Source of the DNA: Parasulfitobacter algicola
Lineage (GTDB): Bacteria; Pseudomonadota; Alphaproteobacteria; Rhodobacterales; Rhodobacteraceae
DNA: 64,000 nt
Reading direction: 5' to 3'
Assembly: GCF_013315265.1 (NCBI RefSeq)
Contig: NZ_JABUFE010000003.1
Location: 62,001 to 126,000 of the forward strand
The stretch's first letter is position 1. Each line of letters opens with the position of its first letter. The notes under the pieces were generated by a model. It was not told the DNA's origin. It searched no databases and worked only from the letters and a program-made list of their open reading frames with translations. This document shows, piece by piece, positions 8,673-18,397 of this stretch. Both the position numbers and the translations under genes were made by a program.

Positions 8673-9272
8673 ATGACTTTGTTAAGTTCTGCAATGAACG
8701 ATATGTCGAACAATGTTCATATTTACAGAGAATTGTTTGACACTGTGCCAAATGACAGATTTTCAGTGCTTGAGGTCAATTCTGGAGAAGAATTGCAAGG
8801 TTTTGCTTATGCTGCTGTGTTGGAAAAGCCGGTTCGCCTGTCTTTAAAGCGTGTTTTATCGCTTCTTTGGTCCCGTATTTTTGTTTTTAGCGAAGAATGG
8901 GACATGGATGGATCGAAGGATCTAGACAGGGTTTGGGAGTACGCATTGAGCGGAAACTATATGAACCAGGCGTTTCAGCGCTTTGTAACTAGGGGAAGGT
9001 TTTCTTCGATTGAGCCCATTTCAGCAAGAAAGCAAATCAGAAACCTGATGCATAATCTTCGCTTTGATGAGTCGACCAAGCAAAGCAGGCCGCGCCGAGG
9101 TTTTTCCGAACATTGTTTTGGTCAAATATCGTCTATTTGCGAATTTCATGACAGGTTGGCAGGAGCTGAATTTTTACAAGCTTTTGAGATTACAAACGAT
9201 TGGAATGACGTCTCTTATTTTTTTGAAACGCCCAAGCATTTTGGATACTTTGAGTGGGGAACGTCAGCTTAA
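8673..9272 (+). CDS. Orphan protein of unknown function, AT-rich
   Basis: A 199-residue ORF with a good RBS (GAGAGAAG, about 6 nt before the ATG). The stretch 8579-9300 is visibly more AT-rich than its neighbours, with different codon use (many TTT, AAT and AGA codons). No signal peptide, membrane segment or known motif is seen. A central part is basic (ISARKQIRNLMHNL, KQSRPRRGF), and the C-terminus is aromatic (YFFETPKHFGYFEW). I do not recognise the family. Its composition suggests recent acquisition, inserted between the core gene zapE and the MATE gene. Confidence 0.6.
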   Translation: MTLLSSAMNDMSNNVHIYRELFDTVPNDRFSVLEVNSGEELQGFAYAAVLEKPVRLSLKRVLSLLWSRIFVFSEEWDMDGSKDLDRVWEYALSGNYMNQAFQRFVTRGRFSSIEPISARKQIRNLMHNLRFDESTKQSRPRRGFSEHCFGQISSICEFHDRLAGAEFLQAFEITNDWNDVSYFFETPKHFGYFEWGTSA

Positions 9273-9308
9273 AGGCGCGCGCAGGAACATTGTTGTTTTG
9301 TACAACTA

Positions 9309-10622
9309 TCAGACGTGGGCAACATCACGTTCCAGAGCGGGATAGCGGCTGCCCAGCGTGATGCCGCGGGCGATAAAGCTGATTAGTAGTGCGATCCACA
9401 GCCCGTGATTGCCGTACCAGGATGTCAGCACGATGGCGCTGGCGAAATAGATGACGGTCGTGATGATCATCATATTACGCATGTCGGCGGTGCGGGTGGC
9501 ACCGATAAAGATGCCGTCCAGCATCCATGCGGCGACACCTAAAATTGGGGCCAGCACCATGTAGATCAGATAATCCCGCGCCAGTATGCGCACAGGTTCG
9601 GCGGTGGTCATGATGTCGATGATCGTCCCGCCTGCAATATAAAATATTGCGGCCATGCCGACACATATGCCGAGCCCCCACAGCGATGTCATGCCCGCCG
9701 CGCGCCTGAGTGCCAGGCGGTTGCGCGACCCAAGGGCGCGCCCCACAAGCGTTTCGGCGGCAAAGGCAAAGCCATCCAGCGCATAGGCCGTGATATGCAG
9801 AAATTGCAGCAGGATCTGGTTAGCAGCCAGTTCCAGATCGCCAAAATCCGATCCCCAAAACGTAAAGGACACAAAGATCGATAACAGCAAAACCGACCGG
9901 ATCAGGATGTCGATGTTGACCAGCATCATGCGTGTCAGACGCTGGGCCTCAAGGATCTGATCCCAGTTGCGCCATGCGGTTCCGAGAAATGCGCCGCGAC
10001 ACAGCCAAATGGCCAGCGCCAACCCCGACCATTCTGCGATGAAAGTGGCCCAGGCCACGCCTTCTACGCCCCAATCGAACCCCAGCACAAAGACGAAATT
10101 CAGCACGATGTTCAGCACATTCATGCCCACCTGCAATACCAGAACGCCGCCTGTGCGTTCCTGCGCGATCAGCCAGCCGGTGACGCCGTAAATGGCAATA
10201 GCGGCGGGGGCGGAAAAGATACGGATGCCCATATAATCGCGCGCCAGGGTTTCGACTTCGGCGCTGGCAGGTGCGATCGAAAGCGCCTGATGGAAAATCG
10301 GGATCTGGAACGCAATCAAGACAGCGCCAGCGGCCAAGCCGATCAGCAGGGCGCGGGATAAAAGGGCCACTACTTCGGCCTGATCATCTGCGCCAAGGGC
10401 CTGGCTGGTCAGCCCGACGGTACCCATACGCAGAAAGCCGAAAATCCAATAAATCGACGTCAGGATGATTGCGCCGATCCCGACAGCGCCGATGGGGGCG
10501 GCCTGACCCAATTGCCCGACAACGCCTGTATCAACTGCCCCTAACAGGGGCACCGTGGCGTTTGACAGCACAATGGGCAGCGCGATTTTCAGCACGCGCC
10601 GGTGGGTCAATATATCAACCAT
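9309..10622 (-). CDS. dinF: MATE family efflux transporter (DinF-like)
   Basis: A 437-residue multidrug/toxic compound extrusion protein with 12 predicted spans and a two-fold repeat. The N-terminus (LKIALPIVLSNATVPLLGAVDTGV) and the GFLRMGTVGLTSQALG segment match the DinF/eukaryotic-like branch of MATE. It exports organic cations in exchange for H+ or Na+. It overlaps the upstream thioesterase gene by 8 nt, so it is the last gene of a three-gene operon with the two hot-dog proteins. The substrate is unknown. Confidence 0.87.
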   Translation of the reverse strand: MVDILTHRRVLKIALPIVLSNATVPLLGAVDTGVVGQLGQAAPIGAVGIGAIILTSIYWIFGFLRMGTVGLTSQALGADDQAEVVALLSRALLIGLAAGAVLIAFQIPIFHQALSIAPASAEVETLARDYMGIRIFSAPAAIAIYGVTGWLIAQERTGGVLVLQVGMNVLNIVLNFVFVLGFDWGVEGVAWATFIAEWSGLALAIWLCRGAFLGTAWRNWDQILEAQRLTRMMLVNIDILIRSVLLLSIFVSFTFWGSDFGDLELAANQILLQFLHITAYALDGFAFAAETLVGRALGSRNRLALRRAAGMTSLWGLGICVGMAAIFYIAGGTIIDIMTTAEPVRILARDYLIYMVLAPILGVAAWMLDGIFIGATRTADMRNMMIITTVIYFASAIVLTSWYGNHGLWIALLISFIARGITLGSRYPALERDVAHV

Positions 10623-11124
10623 CGCGGCTGGGCATCAGGAAATGCCCGGTGGCCTGTGCGAAGAGTTTGCTGCGATTGTCTTGCCACGCTTCGACATGCA
10701 CACTGGCATAGCGGCGACCAGATCGGTTCACCCGCGCGCGGGCATAGGCATCGCGGGGCAGGCCGGACCGCAGATAATCCACTGTGAAATCAATGGTTTT
10801 CGGCAAGCGCGGCAGGGTGTCGGGCCCCAGGGTGTCAACATCAATCGTACCATTTTCGATATCGGTCCATAAGCTGGCCCAACTAAGTTCGATCACGGCT
10901 GTGACCTCAAGAAACGCTGCGGTGGCGCCGCCATGCAGGGCAGGCAGCATCGGATTACCGATCAGCTTGTCGTCATATTTCAGGGTCGATGTCAGTTCAT
11001 CGCCGCGGCGTTCAAATTCGATACCCAGAAATTGCGCATAGGGGATGCTGGCGGCCAAAGCGGTCAGTGCACCATCGCGACGTTGTTTGACGACCTGCAT
11101 CGGTTCAGGCTTTTTGCGGTTCAT
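10615..11124 (-). CDS. PaaI-family hot-dog thioesterase
   Basis: A 169-residue hot-dog fold acyl-CoA thioesterase-like protein. The family motif around the active site is visible as PALHGGATAAFLEVTA (compare HGG in PaaI proteins), with the C-terminal DYLRSGLPRDAYARARV strand region. It probably hydrolyses acyl- or aryl-CoA in the cytoplasm. It overlaps the next thioesterase by 4 nt upstream and the MATE gene by 8 nt downstream. It is longer at the N-terminus than its tandem neighbour. Confidence 0.88.
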   Translation of the reverse strand: MNRKKPEPMQVVKQRRDGALTALAASIPYAQFLGIEFERRGDELTSTLKYDDKLIGNPMLPALHGGATAAFLEVTAVIELSWASLWTDIENGTIDVDTLGPDTLPRLPKTIDFTVDYLRSGLPRDAYARARVNRSGRRYASVHVEAWQDNRSKLFAQATGHFLMPSRDG

Positions 11125-11543
11125 TCTGCGTGCTCCACAGTGAATGTTCCGGTTGCGGTTGCGACGGGGTTATCGCGATCATCGTCGGTTGCCGTTGCCC
11201 GGATAAAAGCCACAGTGCGCGTGACGTGATAGCATTCTGCGCGGGCGCGGATCGTTTGGCCGGGCGTGGCTGACCGCATGTAATCAATGCGCAGATCAAT
11301 CGTGGCGGTACTGACCGGGTTTGATTTATGTGCGATCACGGCGGTGCCGCTGCTGGCATCCATCAGTGCATAGACGACACCCCCATGGATCACGCCGGTT
11401 TTGGGGTCACCGATAAAGCGTTCATCATAAGGCATTTCGGTTTCGACAACGCCATCCCCGACAGAAATCAGCTTCATGCCCAGGGCGTTATTGTGGGGAA
11501 CGGCCTCCATAAACACTTTTGCGAATTCCGGTTTGTCTATCAT
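11121..11543 (-). CDS. PaaI-family hot-dog thioesterase
   Basis: A 140-residue hot-dog thioesterase with the family signature GVIHGGVVYALMDASSG and the DLRIDYMRSATPGQTIRARA strand. The start is the ATG at 11543 (MIDKPEF); the frame runs further upstream but overlaps the divergent exporter gene and its promoter. It is a paralogue of the next gene in the operon, suggesting a heterodimer or diverged substrate ranges. It is the first gene of the thioesterase-thioesterase-MATE operon, divergent from the metal exporter. Confidence 0.9.
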   Translation of the reverse strand: MIDKPEFAKVFMEAVPHNNALGMKLISVGDGVVETEMPYDERFIGDPKTGVIHGGVVYALMDASSGTAVIAHKSNPVSTATIDLRIDYMRSATPGQTIRARAECYHVTRTVAFIRATATDDDRDNPVATATGTFTVEHAE

Positions 11544-11615
11544 GGATCTGCCTTTTGATTTGTTGGCACTGTTATTCGCCCTTGCAAAGCTGGCTTCAAG
11601 TGCTATCTTCTGCAT

Positions 11616-11632
11616 TTGAGAACTATTCTCAA
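11616..11632. promoter_or_regulatory. ICE/Irr- or Fur-like iron-response box
   Basis: A perfect 7-3-7 inverted repeat: TTGAGAA, CTA, TTCTCAA. Its AGAA-N3-TTCT core is the core of the iron control element bound by Irr in alphaproteobacteria (TTTAGAA-N3-TTCTAAA type); Fur-family boxes are also similar. It lies 20 nt upstream of the exporter ATG and 72 nt upstream of the divergent thioesterase start, so it could control either or both. Confidence 0.6.
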
Positions 11633-11652
11633 TATCAAGAGTTGACGCACAA

Positions 11653-12819
11653 ATGGCAATGACCCCCGATACCCTTTCCAAGACAAGTCCTGCACGGGCT
11701 ATCTTTGGGTTGCCGGAAAAGCTGGGCCCGCTGCGCACCAATAGGCTGATTTTCACGCTGTTGATCATGATGGCCGCGGCAATGCCGGGGCAGTTTGGTG
11801 AGGTGACGCAAGGCACGCTATATGATGCCTATATCGGTGTGACTGTGTTTGTCGCAGGCACACTGCTGTTGTTCTATGGTGCTGAAAAGATTTTCAAATT
11901 CGACATTGGGGCCAGTTTGCGCAATGCAAAATGGGCCCAGGTTCCGGCTGCAGCCCTGATGGGGGCGATGCCCGGATGTGGTGGTGCTGTGGTTGTCGTT
12001 GCAGCCTATTCATCGGGCAATGTCGGCATGGGTGCCGTTGTGGCAGCGCTGACGGCAACGATGGGTGATGCGGCGTTTTTGCTGATTGCAACGCGGCCGG
12101 ATGCGGCGTTAGTTTTGTTGCCGATTTCGCTGTTTGTCGGCGTAATCACAGGATGGATCGTGGATCGATTTGATCACACACATCTTCAGCGCAGTGCTGT
12201 AAAATCCGGCGATATCGCGCCGATTATCGGAAATACGCCCCGCAAGCGCGATTATCTTTATGCAGCACTGGTTTTGCCGGGCATTGTCTTTGGGATTATG
12301 GATTTGGCGCAGGTCGAGCTGACTGCGGCGCTATCCACAGGTGTGCATATCATGGCGATGGCCGCGATTGCGATTGGTCTTTTGATCTGGACGGTTTCAC
12401 CGGTCAAAGCGACAACAAACCCGGCAGACGGCGCGATTGCGCGGATGACAGAAGAAACCAGCTTTATCACTGTTTGGGTGCTTGGTGCTTTTCTGGCCTA
12501 TGAATATCTGGTGGTCTTTGGCGGGCTGGATTTACAGACGATTTTTTCATCCGTTGCGATGTTGTTACCACTGATCGCGATCCTGATTGGATTTATCCCG
12601 GGATGTGGCCCGCAGGTCCTGGTGACGACGCTTTATATCAACGGATTGGTTCCATTCGCGGCACTGATCGGGAACGCGATTTCCAACGATGGCGATGCGC
12701 TGTTCCCCGCGATTGCCCTTAATCCCAAGGCTGCGGTCGTCGCGACGGTCTATTCGGCGATACCTGCACTGATCGTTGCTTATGGTTTCTTTTTCCTCGC
12801 ACCCGGCTTCATGAATTGA
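11653..12819 (+). CDS. Putative metal (Mn/Fe-type) exporter, ArsP_2-like permease
   Basis: A 388-residue polytopic membrane protein with about 10 spans and two matching half-motifs, AMPGCGGAVVV (about 100) and FIPGCGPQVLV (about 315). This internally repeated PGCG pattern is typical of the ArsP_2/10-TM heavy-metal exporter family, annotated in many genomes as a putative manganese transporter. The paired Cys residues in membrane segments are plausible metal ligands. The inverted repeat right upstream suggests iron- or manganese-dependent control, which fits a role in metal efflux. ATG codons at 11653 and 11662 are both possible starts. The metal itself is an inference. Confidence 0.75.
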   Translation: MAMTPDTLSKTSPARAIFGLPEKLGPLRTNRLIFTLLIMMAAAMPGQFGEVTQGTLYDAYIGVTVFVAGTLLLFYGAEKIFKFDIGASLRNAKWAQVPAAALMGAMPGCGGAVVVVAAYSSGNVGMGAVVAALTATMGDAAFLLIATRPDAALVLLPISLFVGVITGWIVDRFDHTHLQRSAVKSGDIAPIIGNTPRKRDYLYAALVLPGIVFGIMDLAQVELTAALSTGVHIMAMAAIAIGLLIWTVSPVKATTNPADGAIARMTEETSFITVWVLGAFLAYEYLVVFGGLDLQTIFSSVAMLLPLIAILIGFIPGCGPQVLVTTLYINGLVPFAALIGNAISNDGDALFPAIALNPKAAVVATVYSAIPALIVAYGFFFLAPGFMN

Positions 12820-12852
12820 TTGACTTGCCCCTAGGTTAGATTTGACGTTATC
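12820..12852 (+). promoter_or_regulatory. Possible MerR-type promoter with long spacer
   Basis: TTGACT (12820-12825) is followed, after a spacer longer than 17 nt, by GTTATC near 12846-12851. The start TTGACTTGCCCCTAGG resembles the layout of MerR-family promoters, where the regulator lies over a long -35/-10 spacer. It is just upstream of the merR-type gene, so autoregulation is possible. Only one weak site is seen. Confidence 0.3.
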
Positions 12853-12871
12853 TTTCCTATGGGAGTGACCA

Positions 12872-13240
12872 ATGACAGAAACTCGTCTTAATTTCAAAGA
12901 GATGTGCGCAAAGTTCGACGTAACACCGCGTACGTTGCGGTATTATGAATATATCGAATTGCTGACACCGGATCGCGAAGGTCGGTCGCGGTTTTATGGC
13001 GCGCGTGAAATTGCGCGCATGACGCTGATCTTGCGAGGTAGGCGTTGGGGCTTTTCACTGGAAGACGTCAGACAGTGGCTTTTGATCTATGAAAAAGAAG
13101 GCACAGACGCGCAAATGCGTGCTTTTGTCGAACTTGCAGACCGTCAATTGGCGGATTTAACAGAACAGAAAAAGCAGCTGGAAGAAACGATGGATGAGCT
13201 TCAATCGCTGCGCGACGACACCATCAAATCCTTGGGCTGA
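12872..13240 (+). CDS. MerR family transcriptional regulator
   Basis: A 122-residue regulator. The N-terminal winged helix-turn-helix is clear (FDVTPRTLRYYEYIELLTP, then the SRFYGAREIARM wing), followed by a coiled-coil dimerisation helix with many Gln/Glu/Leu (about 85-120). There is no C-terminal effector domain and no Cys pair, so it is not a classical metal sensor. RBS GGGAGTG lies 6 nt before the ATG. It sits alone between the metal exporter and the K+ uptake genes. Its target may be itself or a distant gene. Confidence 0.88.
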   Translation: MTETRLNFKEMCAKFDVTPRTLRYYEYIELLTPDREGRSRFYGAREIARMTLILRGRRWGFSLEDVRQWLLIYEKEGTDAQMRAFVELADRQLADLTEQKKQLEETMDELQSLRDDTIKSLG

Positions 13241-13332
13241 TCGTGGTACGCCAAGATGTTTTGGCGAAAGTGTGGAACCAACTGACCCCGTATCGGGTTT
13301 ATTTCCACGAAATAGATTAAAAGATTGGTTTC

Positions 13333-13998
13333 ATGGCAAAACTAAAACCCCGGAATTTCGCAGTTATTGGGTTGGGCACCTTTGGCACAACCGTCGCCGA
13401 AGAACTGGCACGTTTTGGAAATTATGTCGTTGGGATCGACCGCGATGAAAAGGCGGTCAACCGACTGGCTGATACGTTATCACAGGCGGTGATTGCCGAT
13501 GGTAAAGACGAAGATGCGCTGAAGGAACTGGGCATCGGCGATTTTGATGTCGTGATTATCGCGATGGGCCAGGATCTGGAAGGCAGTATCGTGTCTGCGA
13601 TCACGGTCAAGATGACCGGCGTCAAGGAAGTCTGGGCTAAAGCTGTCAGCAAGATGCATCACCGCATTTTATCGAAAATTGGTGTTGACCGTGTGATCCA
13701 CCCCGAAAAGGAAATGGGCCAGCATATTGCGCAGATGCTGCACAATCCGCTGGTTCGCGATTACGTCAGTCTTGGAAATGGGTTTCATGTGGTGAATATC
13801 GTCGTGCCCGAAAGACTTGCGGGGAAATCCTTGGACCAGCTTGACCTGCACGCCAAATTTGAATTGCGCTGCGTTGGCGTCATGAAGGGCAGTGAATACA
13901 AAGGCAGCGATTATGCCAGCTGCGATTTGGAGGAAGGCGACAGGCTGCTTATTCTAGGCGAACGCAGCAATTTGCGTCGCTTTACAGACAGCATCTGA
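13333..13998 (+). CDS. ktrA: K+ uptake regulatory subunit (KtrA/TrkA family)
   Basis: A 221-residue cytoplasmic RCK protein. It has a Rossmann RCK_N domain with GLGTFGTTVAEEL (nucleotide-binding GxGxxG) and the acidic end GIDRDE, then an RCK_C (TrkA_C) domain from about 135. It gates the partner membrane subunit in response to ATP/ADP, NAD(H) or c-di-AMP in related systems. It lies 4 nt upstream of the ktrB/trkH-like gene, so the two form an operon. A single RCK unit, not two as in long TrkA, points to the Ktr type. Confidence 0.92.
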   Translation: MAKLKPRNFAVIGLGTFGTTVAEELARFGNYVVGIDRDEKAVNRLADTLSQAVIADGKDEDALKELGIGDFDVVIIAMGQDLEGSIVSAITVKMTGVKEVWAKAVSKMHHRILSKIGVDRVIHPEKEMGQHIAQMLHNPLVRDYVSLGNGFHVVNIVVPERLAGKSLDQLDLHAKFELRCVGVMKGSEYKGSDYASCDLEEGDRLLILGERSNLRRFTDSI

Positions 13999-14002
13999 TC
14001 GC

Positions 14003-15358
14003 ATGTCGCGTCGGGCACAATCTGCCAGTTTTTTTCTGGTCGCAACCATCAGCAGATTACCTGCGCCCGCTTTGTTGGCGTCGCTGTACGCGATCCTGAT
14101 CGGTGTCGGCACGATATTACTGCGTCTGCCGTTTTCGCATTATGGCGATGTTGGCTGGATGGATGCACTTTTTACATCGACCTCAGCTGTGACGGTGACC
14201 GGGCTGGTCGTGGTTGATACCGGGTCGGCTTTTACCTTTGCCGGACAAGCCATCGTCGCTGTGCTGATCCAGATGGGTGGGCTGGGTCTGATGACTTTTG
14301 CAGTGCTTTTGTTGTCAGCACTTGGCATCCCCATCGGCATGCCGCAGCGGATCATTCTGCGCGAGGATCTGAACCAGACGTCGCTGTCCAATCTGGGTGT
14401 GCTGGTTCGGCGTATTTTCAAGATTGCGTTGGTGGTGGAAATTATTGGTGCGGCACTTTTGGCGATTGTTTTTGTGCCGCAGTTTGGCTGGGCTAATGGT
14501 ATATGGCAGTCCGTGTTTCATTCGATATCTGCCTTTAACAATGCCGGATTTTCGCTGTTTTCAGACAGTTTATCGGGATGGGTGACGCATCCATTGATCA
14601 ACTTTGTGGTCCCGATGATGTTCATTGTCAGCGGGCTTGGGTTTGTCGTCGTGGGCGACATAATGAAACATCGTACATGGCGACCGCTTAGCTTGCACAC
14701 CAAACTGATGATCGTGGGCACTGTGTCGCTGATTATCTGGGGCACGGCCAGTTTTGCGGTGTTGGAATGGACAAACCCTGGAACACTTGGTGCGATTGAT
14801 GGCTTTTGGGGCAAGCTGACGGCTGCATGGTTTCAGGGCGTGACACCGCGTACGGCAGGTTTCAATACGCTGGATACTGGCGCGATGCGCGATGAAACGA
14901 CGCTGATGACGATATCGCTGATGCTGATCGGTGGGGGCAGTACATCCACGGCAGGTGGTATCAAGGTGACGACATTTATCGTGCTAATCCTGGCGACGAT
15001 TGCGTTTTTTCGCCGTCGCACACAATTACACGCATTCGGGCGCAGTATCGAAAAAGACGAAGTAATGAAGGTCTTGGCCCTGACGATGGTCAGCATGTTT
15101 CTGGTTTTCGTGGCCTTGTTTGTGCTGTTGGTCGTCGAAGATCAGGATTTTATGGTGCTGGGCTTTGAAGTGGCATCGGCCTTTGGCACAGTCGGTCTGT
15201 CCATGGGCGCCACTGGGGAATTGGGGACGGTCGGCCAGTTTATCATCATCTTTGTGATGTTTTTGGGCCGTGTCGGGCCACTGACGCTTGGCTTTTTTCT
15301 GGCAACTCGCAGCATCCCCCGGGTACGTTATCCCGAGGGTCAGATTTATCTGGGTTAA
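14003..15358 (+). CDS. ktrB: K+ uptake membrane subunit (KtrB/TrkH family)
   Basis: A 451-residue channel-like K+ transporter of the TrkH/KtrB family with four M1-P-M2 repeats. Pore-loop signatures are visible: TSTSAVTVTGLVV, SIFAFNNAGFS-like (here SISAFNNAGFSLF), TPRTAGFNT and SAFGTVGLSMG. Na+- or H+-coupled K+ uptake is the family function. It is four nt downstream of the RCK subunit gene. The GGGSTSTAGGIKVTTF segment after the third repeat is the intramembrane gating loop. Confidence 0.93.
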   Translation: MSRRAQSASFFLVATISRLPAPALLASLYAILIGVGTILLRLPFSHYGDVGWMDALFTSTSAVTVTGLVVVDTGSAFTFAGQAIVAVLIQMGGLGLMTFAVLLLSALGIPIGMPQRIILREDLNQTSLSNLGVLVRRIFKIALVVEIIGAALLAIVFVPQFGWANGIWQSVFHSISAFNNAGFSLFSDSLSGWVTHPLINFVVPMMFIVSGLGFVVVGDIMKHRTWRPLSLHTKLMIVGTVSLIIWGTASFAVLEWTNPGTLGAIDGFWGKLTAAWFQGVTPRTAGFNTLDTGAMRDETTLMTISLMLIGGGSTSTAGGIKVTTFIVLILATIAFFRRRTQLHAFGRSIEKDEVMKVLALTMVSMFLVFVALFVLLVVEDQDFMVLGFEVASAFGTVGLSMGATGELGTVGQFIIIFVMFLGRVGPLTLGFFLATRSIPRVRYPEGQIYLG

Positions 15359-15392
15359 CGTGCTGCCGGGCGAAGGTGATATGCCATTTTGA

Positions 15393-16898
<1,506 letters not shown>

Positions 16899-16961
16899 TT
16901 GATGCTCCAACAACACGAAACTATAGCTTAGAGGAATAAGAGGGGGGGTGGTCAAGTCTAG

Positions 16962-16981
16962 AGTTTTAATGAAGTTTTAAT
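16962..16981. promoter_or_regulatory. Tandem 9-mer direct repeat with 11-nt period
   Basis: AGTTTTAAT occurs at 16962-16970 and again at 16973-16981, exactly 11 nt apart, in the divergent region between the protease and the sigma factor genes. One-helical-turn direct repeats are the usual target of OmpR/PhoB-type response regulators. It supports the downstream ATG (17019) as the sigma-factor start. Confidence 0.4.
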
Positions 16982-17018
16982 GTTGACTTATCCCCGGAAT
17001 ATTGGATTGAGCGATAGT

Positions 17019-17546
17019 ATGTCAGATAGCTTTGCCGATGATATCATTGCCTTTTTGCCGAACCTGCGTCGGTTTGCCTTGTCGCTGTGTCGTCAAGCGG
17101 ATCTGGCTGATGATCTGGTGCAGATTACGGTTGAACGTGCGTTTCGGGGGCGTGATCAGTTTGATCCGGCAACGCGGTTGGACGCGTGGCTGTTCCGGAT
17201 TTTGCGAAATGCCTGGATCGATATGGTGCGTCGTAAAAAGACCCAAGGGATCGAGATTGATATTGATGACGCTGCTGATGCGCGCGTGGTAGACGGGACG
17301 CAGACGGTCGAGACATCGCTGATGTTGCAGTCTGCGAAACAGGCCATGGCGGAATTGCCTGATGATCAGCGCGAAGTGATGATGCTGATCTGCGTCGAAG
17401 AGATGAGCTATAAAGAAGCGGCGCAGATTTTGGATGCGCCGATTGGAACAGTGATGAGCCGACTGTCCCGCGCCCGGATTACAATTGCGAAAAAGCTTGG
17501 AATAAACGCGGCGCCCGCGCGTTCATCTGATAGTGAACAGGAGTAA
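17019..17546 (+). CDS. ECF-type RNA polymerase sigma factor
   Basis: A 175-residue sigma-70 family factor with only regions 2 and 4. Region 2 has DLVQITVERAFRGRDQFD and the WLFRILRNAWIDMVRRKK block. Region 4 has LPDDQREVMMLICVEEMSYKEAAQIL and the HTH IGTVMSRLSRAR. I chose the ATG at 17019 (MSDSFADD). An in-frame ATG at 16980 would add 13 residues, but it overlaps a likely operator. The anti-sigma gene follows after 5 nt. The divergent subtilase is the most likely neighbouring target. Confidence 0.9.
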   Translation: MSDSFADDIIAFLPNLRRFALSLCRQADLADDLVQITVERAFRGRDQFDPATRLDAWLFRILRNAWIDMVRRKKTQGIEIDIDDAADARVVDGTQTVETSLMLQSAKQAMAELPDDQREVMMLICVEEMSYKEAAQILDAPIGTVMSRLSRARITIAKKLGINAAPARSSDSEQE

Positions 17547-17551
17547 CTGAT

Positions 17552-18331
17552 ATGGCCGATGCCATGTTTACCGACGAAGAATTGATGGCCTATGCCGATA
17601 AAGAGTTGCCTGACGACCGCGCGGCGTTGATTGATATGGCCTTGCTTGAGGATGCCGCACTGTCTGACAGGCTGGCTGTGTTCACGGGCAGCAAAGAGGC
17701 TGTGGCTGAAGCCTATGGCGGTGATCTAGGCGATGGCGTACCTAATTATCTAGTCGCACATGTTCGCAAAGTGCAGGCGGAACATGCAGGTGCCGGTGAC
17801 GAACCCAGCAATGTTCAAAAGATGCCTGTGGATGTACCGCAGCCCGCAAATGCGGATCGCAGGCCGCTTTGGCAGTTGCCTGCCGCCGCCGCTGTTGCAT
17901 TGGCGGTTGGGCTGGGTGCTGGCATGATGATCATGCAACCAATAGAGCAGGCGCAACAGAATGGTTTGCAGGTTGCTGCGTTTGATGATCCTGAAATTAT
18001 GGATGCTTTGGGTCGCATGGCGTCGGGTACTGATATCACTTTTGAAAGCGGTAACCGTTTTTCGGTCATTTCCACGTTTCAGGATGGCGATGGATCGCTG
18101 TGTCGCGAGTTTGAGTATGATCAAGCATCAGGTAAAACGGTGGTGTCTGTTGTTTGCCACGAAGGTGGGGTCTGGGATGTACAGTTTGCAGTTACTGCGA
18201 CTGCCGCAGATGACAGCGGATATGCGCCCGCGTCATCTTTGGAAACGCTGGATGCCTATTTAAGTTCAACTGGGGCGCAGCTGCCAATGTCACCCGAGGC
18301 AGAAGCCGCAGCCTTGGCGGCAATCAGGTAG
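17552..18331 (+). CDS. Membrane anti-sigma factor
   Basis: A 259-residue protein encoded 5 nt after the sigma factor. The N-terminal cytoplasmic domain begins FTDEELMAYADKELPDD, the usual start of anti-sigma factors. It lacks the HxxxCxxC zinc motif, so it is not a redox-sensing ZAS protein. One membrane span (LPAAAAVALAVGLGAGMMIM, about 110-130) separates it from a periplasmic sensor domain with two Cys (LCREFEY and VVCHEGG) that could pair. It should hold the sigma factor inactive until an envelope signal arrives. Confidence 0.85.
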   Translation: MADAMFTDEELMAYADKELPDDRAALIDMALLEDAALSDRLAVFTGSKEAVAEAYGGDLGDGVPNYLVAHVRKVQAEHAGAGDEPSNVQKMPVDVPQPANADRRPLWQLPAAAAVALAVGLGAGMMIMQPIEQAQQNGLQVAAFDDPEIMDALGRMASGTDITFESGNRFSVISTFQDGDGSLCREFEYDQASGKTVVSVVCHEGGVWDVQFAVTATAADDSGYAPASSLETLDAYLSSTGAQLPMSPEAEAAALAAIR

Positions 18332-18397
18332 TTTGACCAAATTGAGCGCTTGCGCGCGCGTCTTCTGGCACTGCGTGCAGTGGGTGCCCCGCGGCGG

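Noticed and set aside
9064-9345. 93-codon plus-strand ORF overlapping the orphan gene
   Set aside because: Runs in another frame of the orphan gene and into the end of the MATE gene; the 8673-9272 frame has the better RBS.
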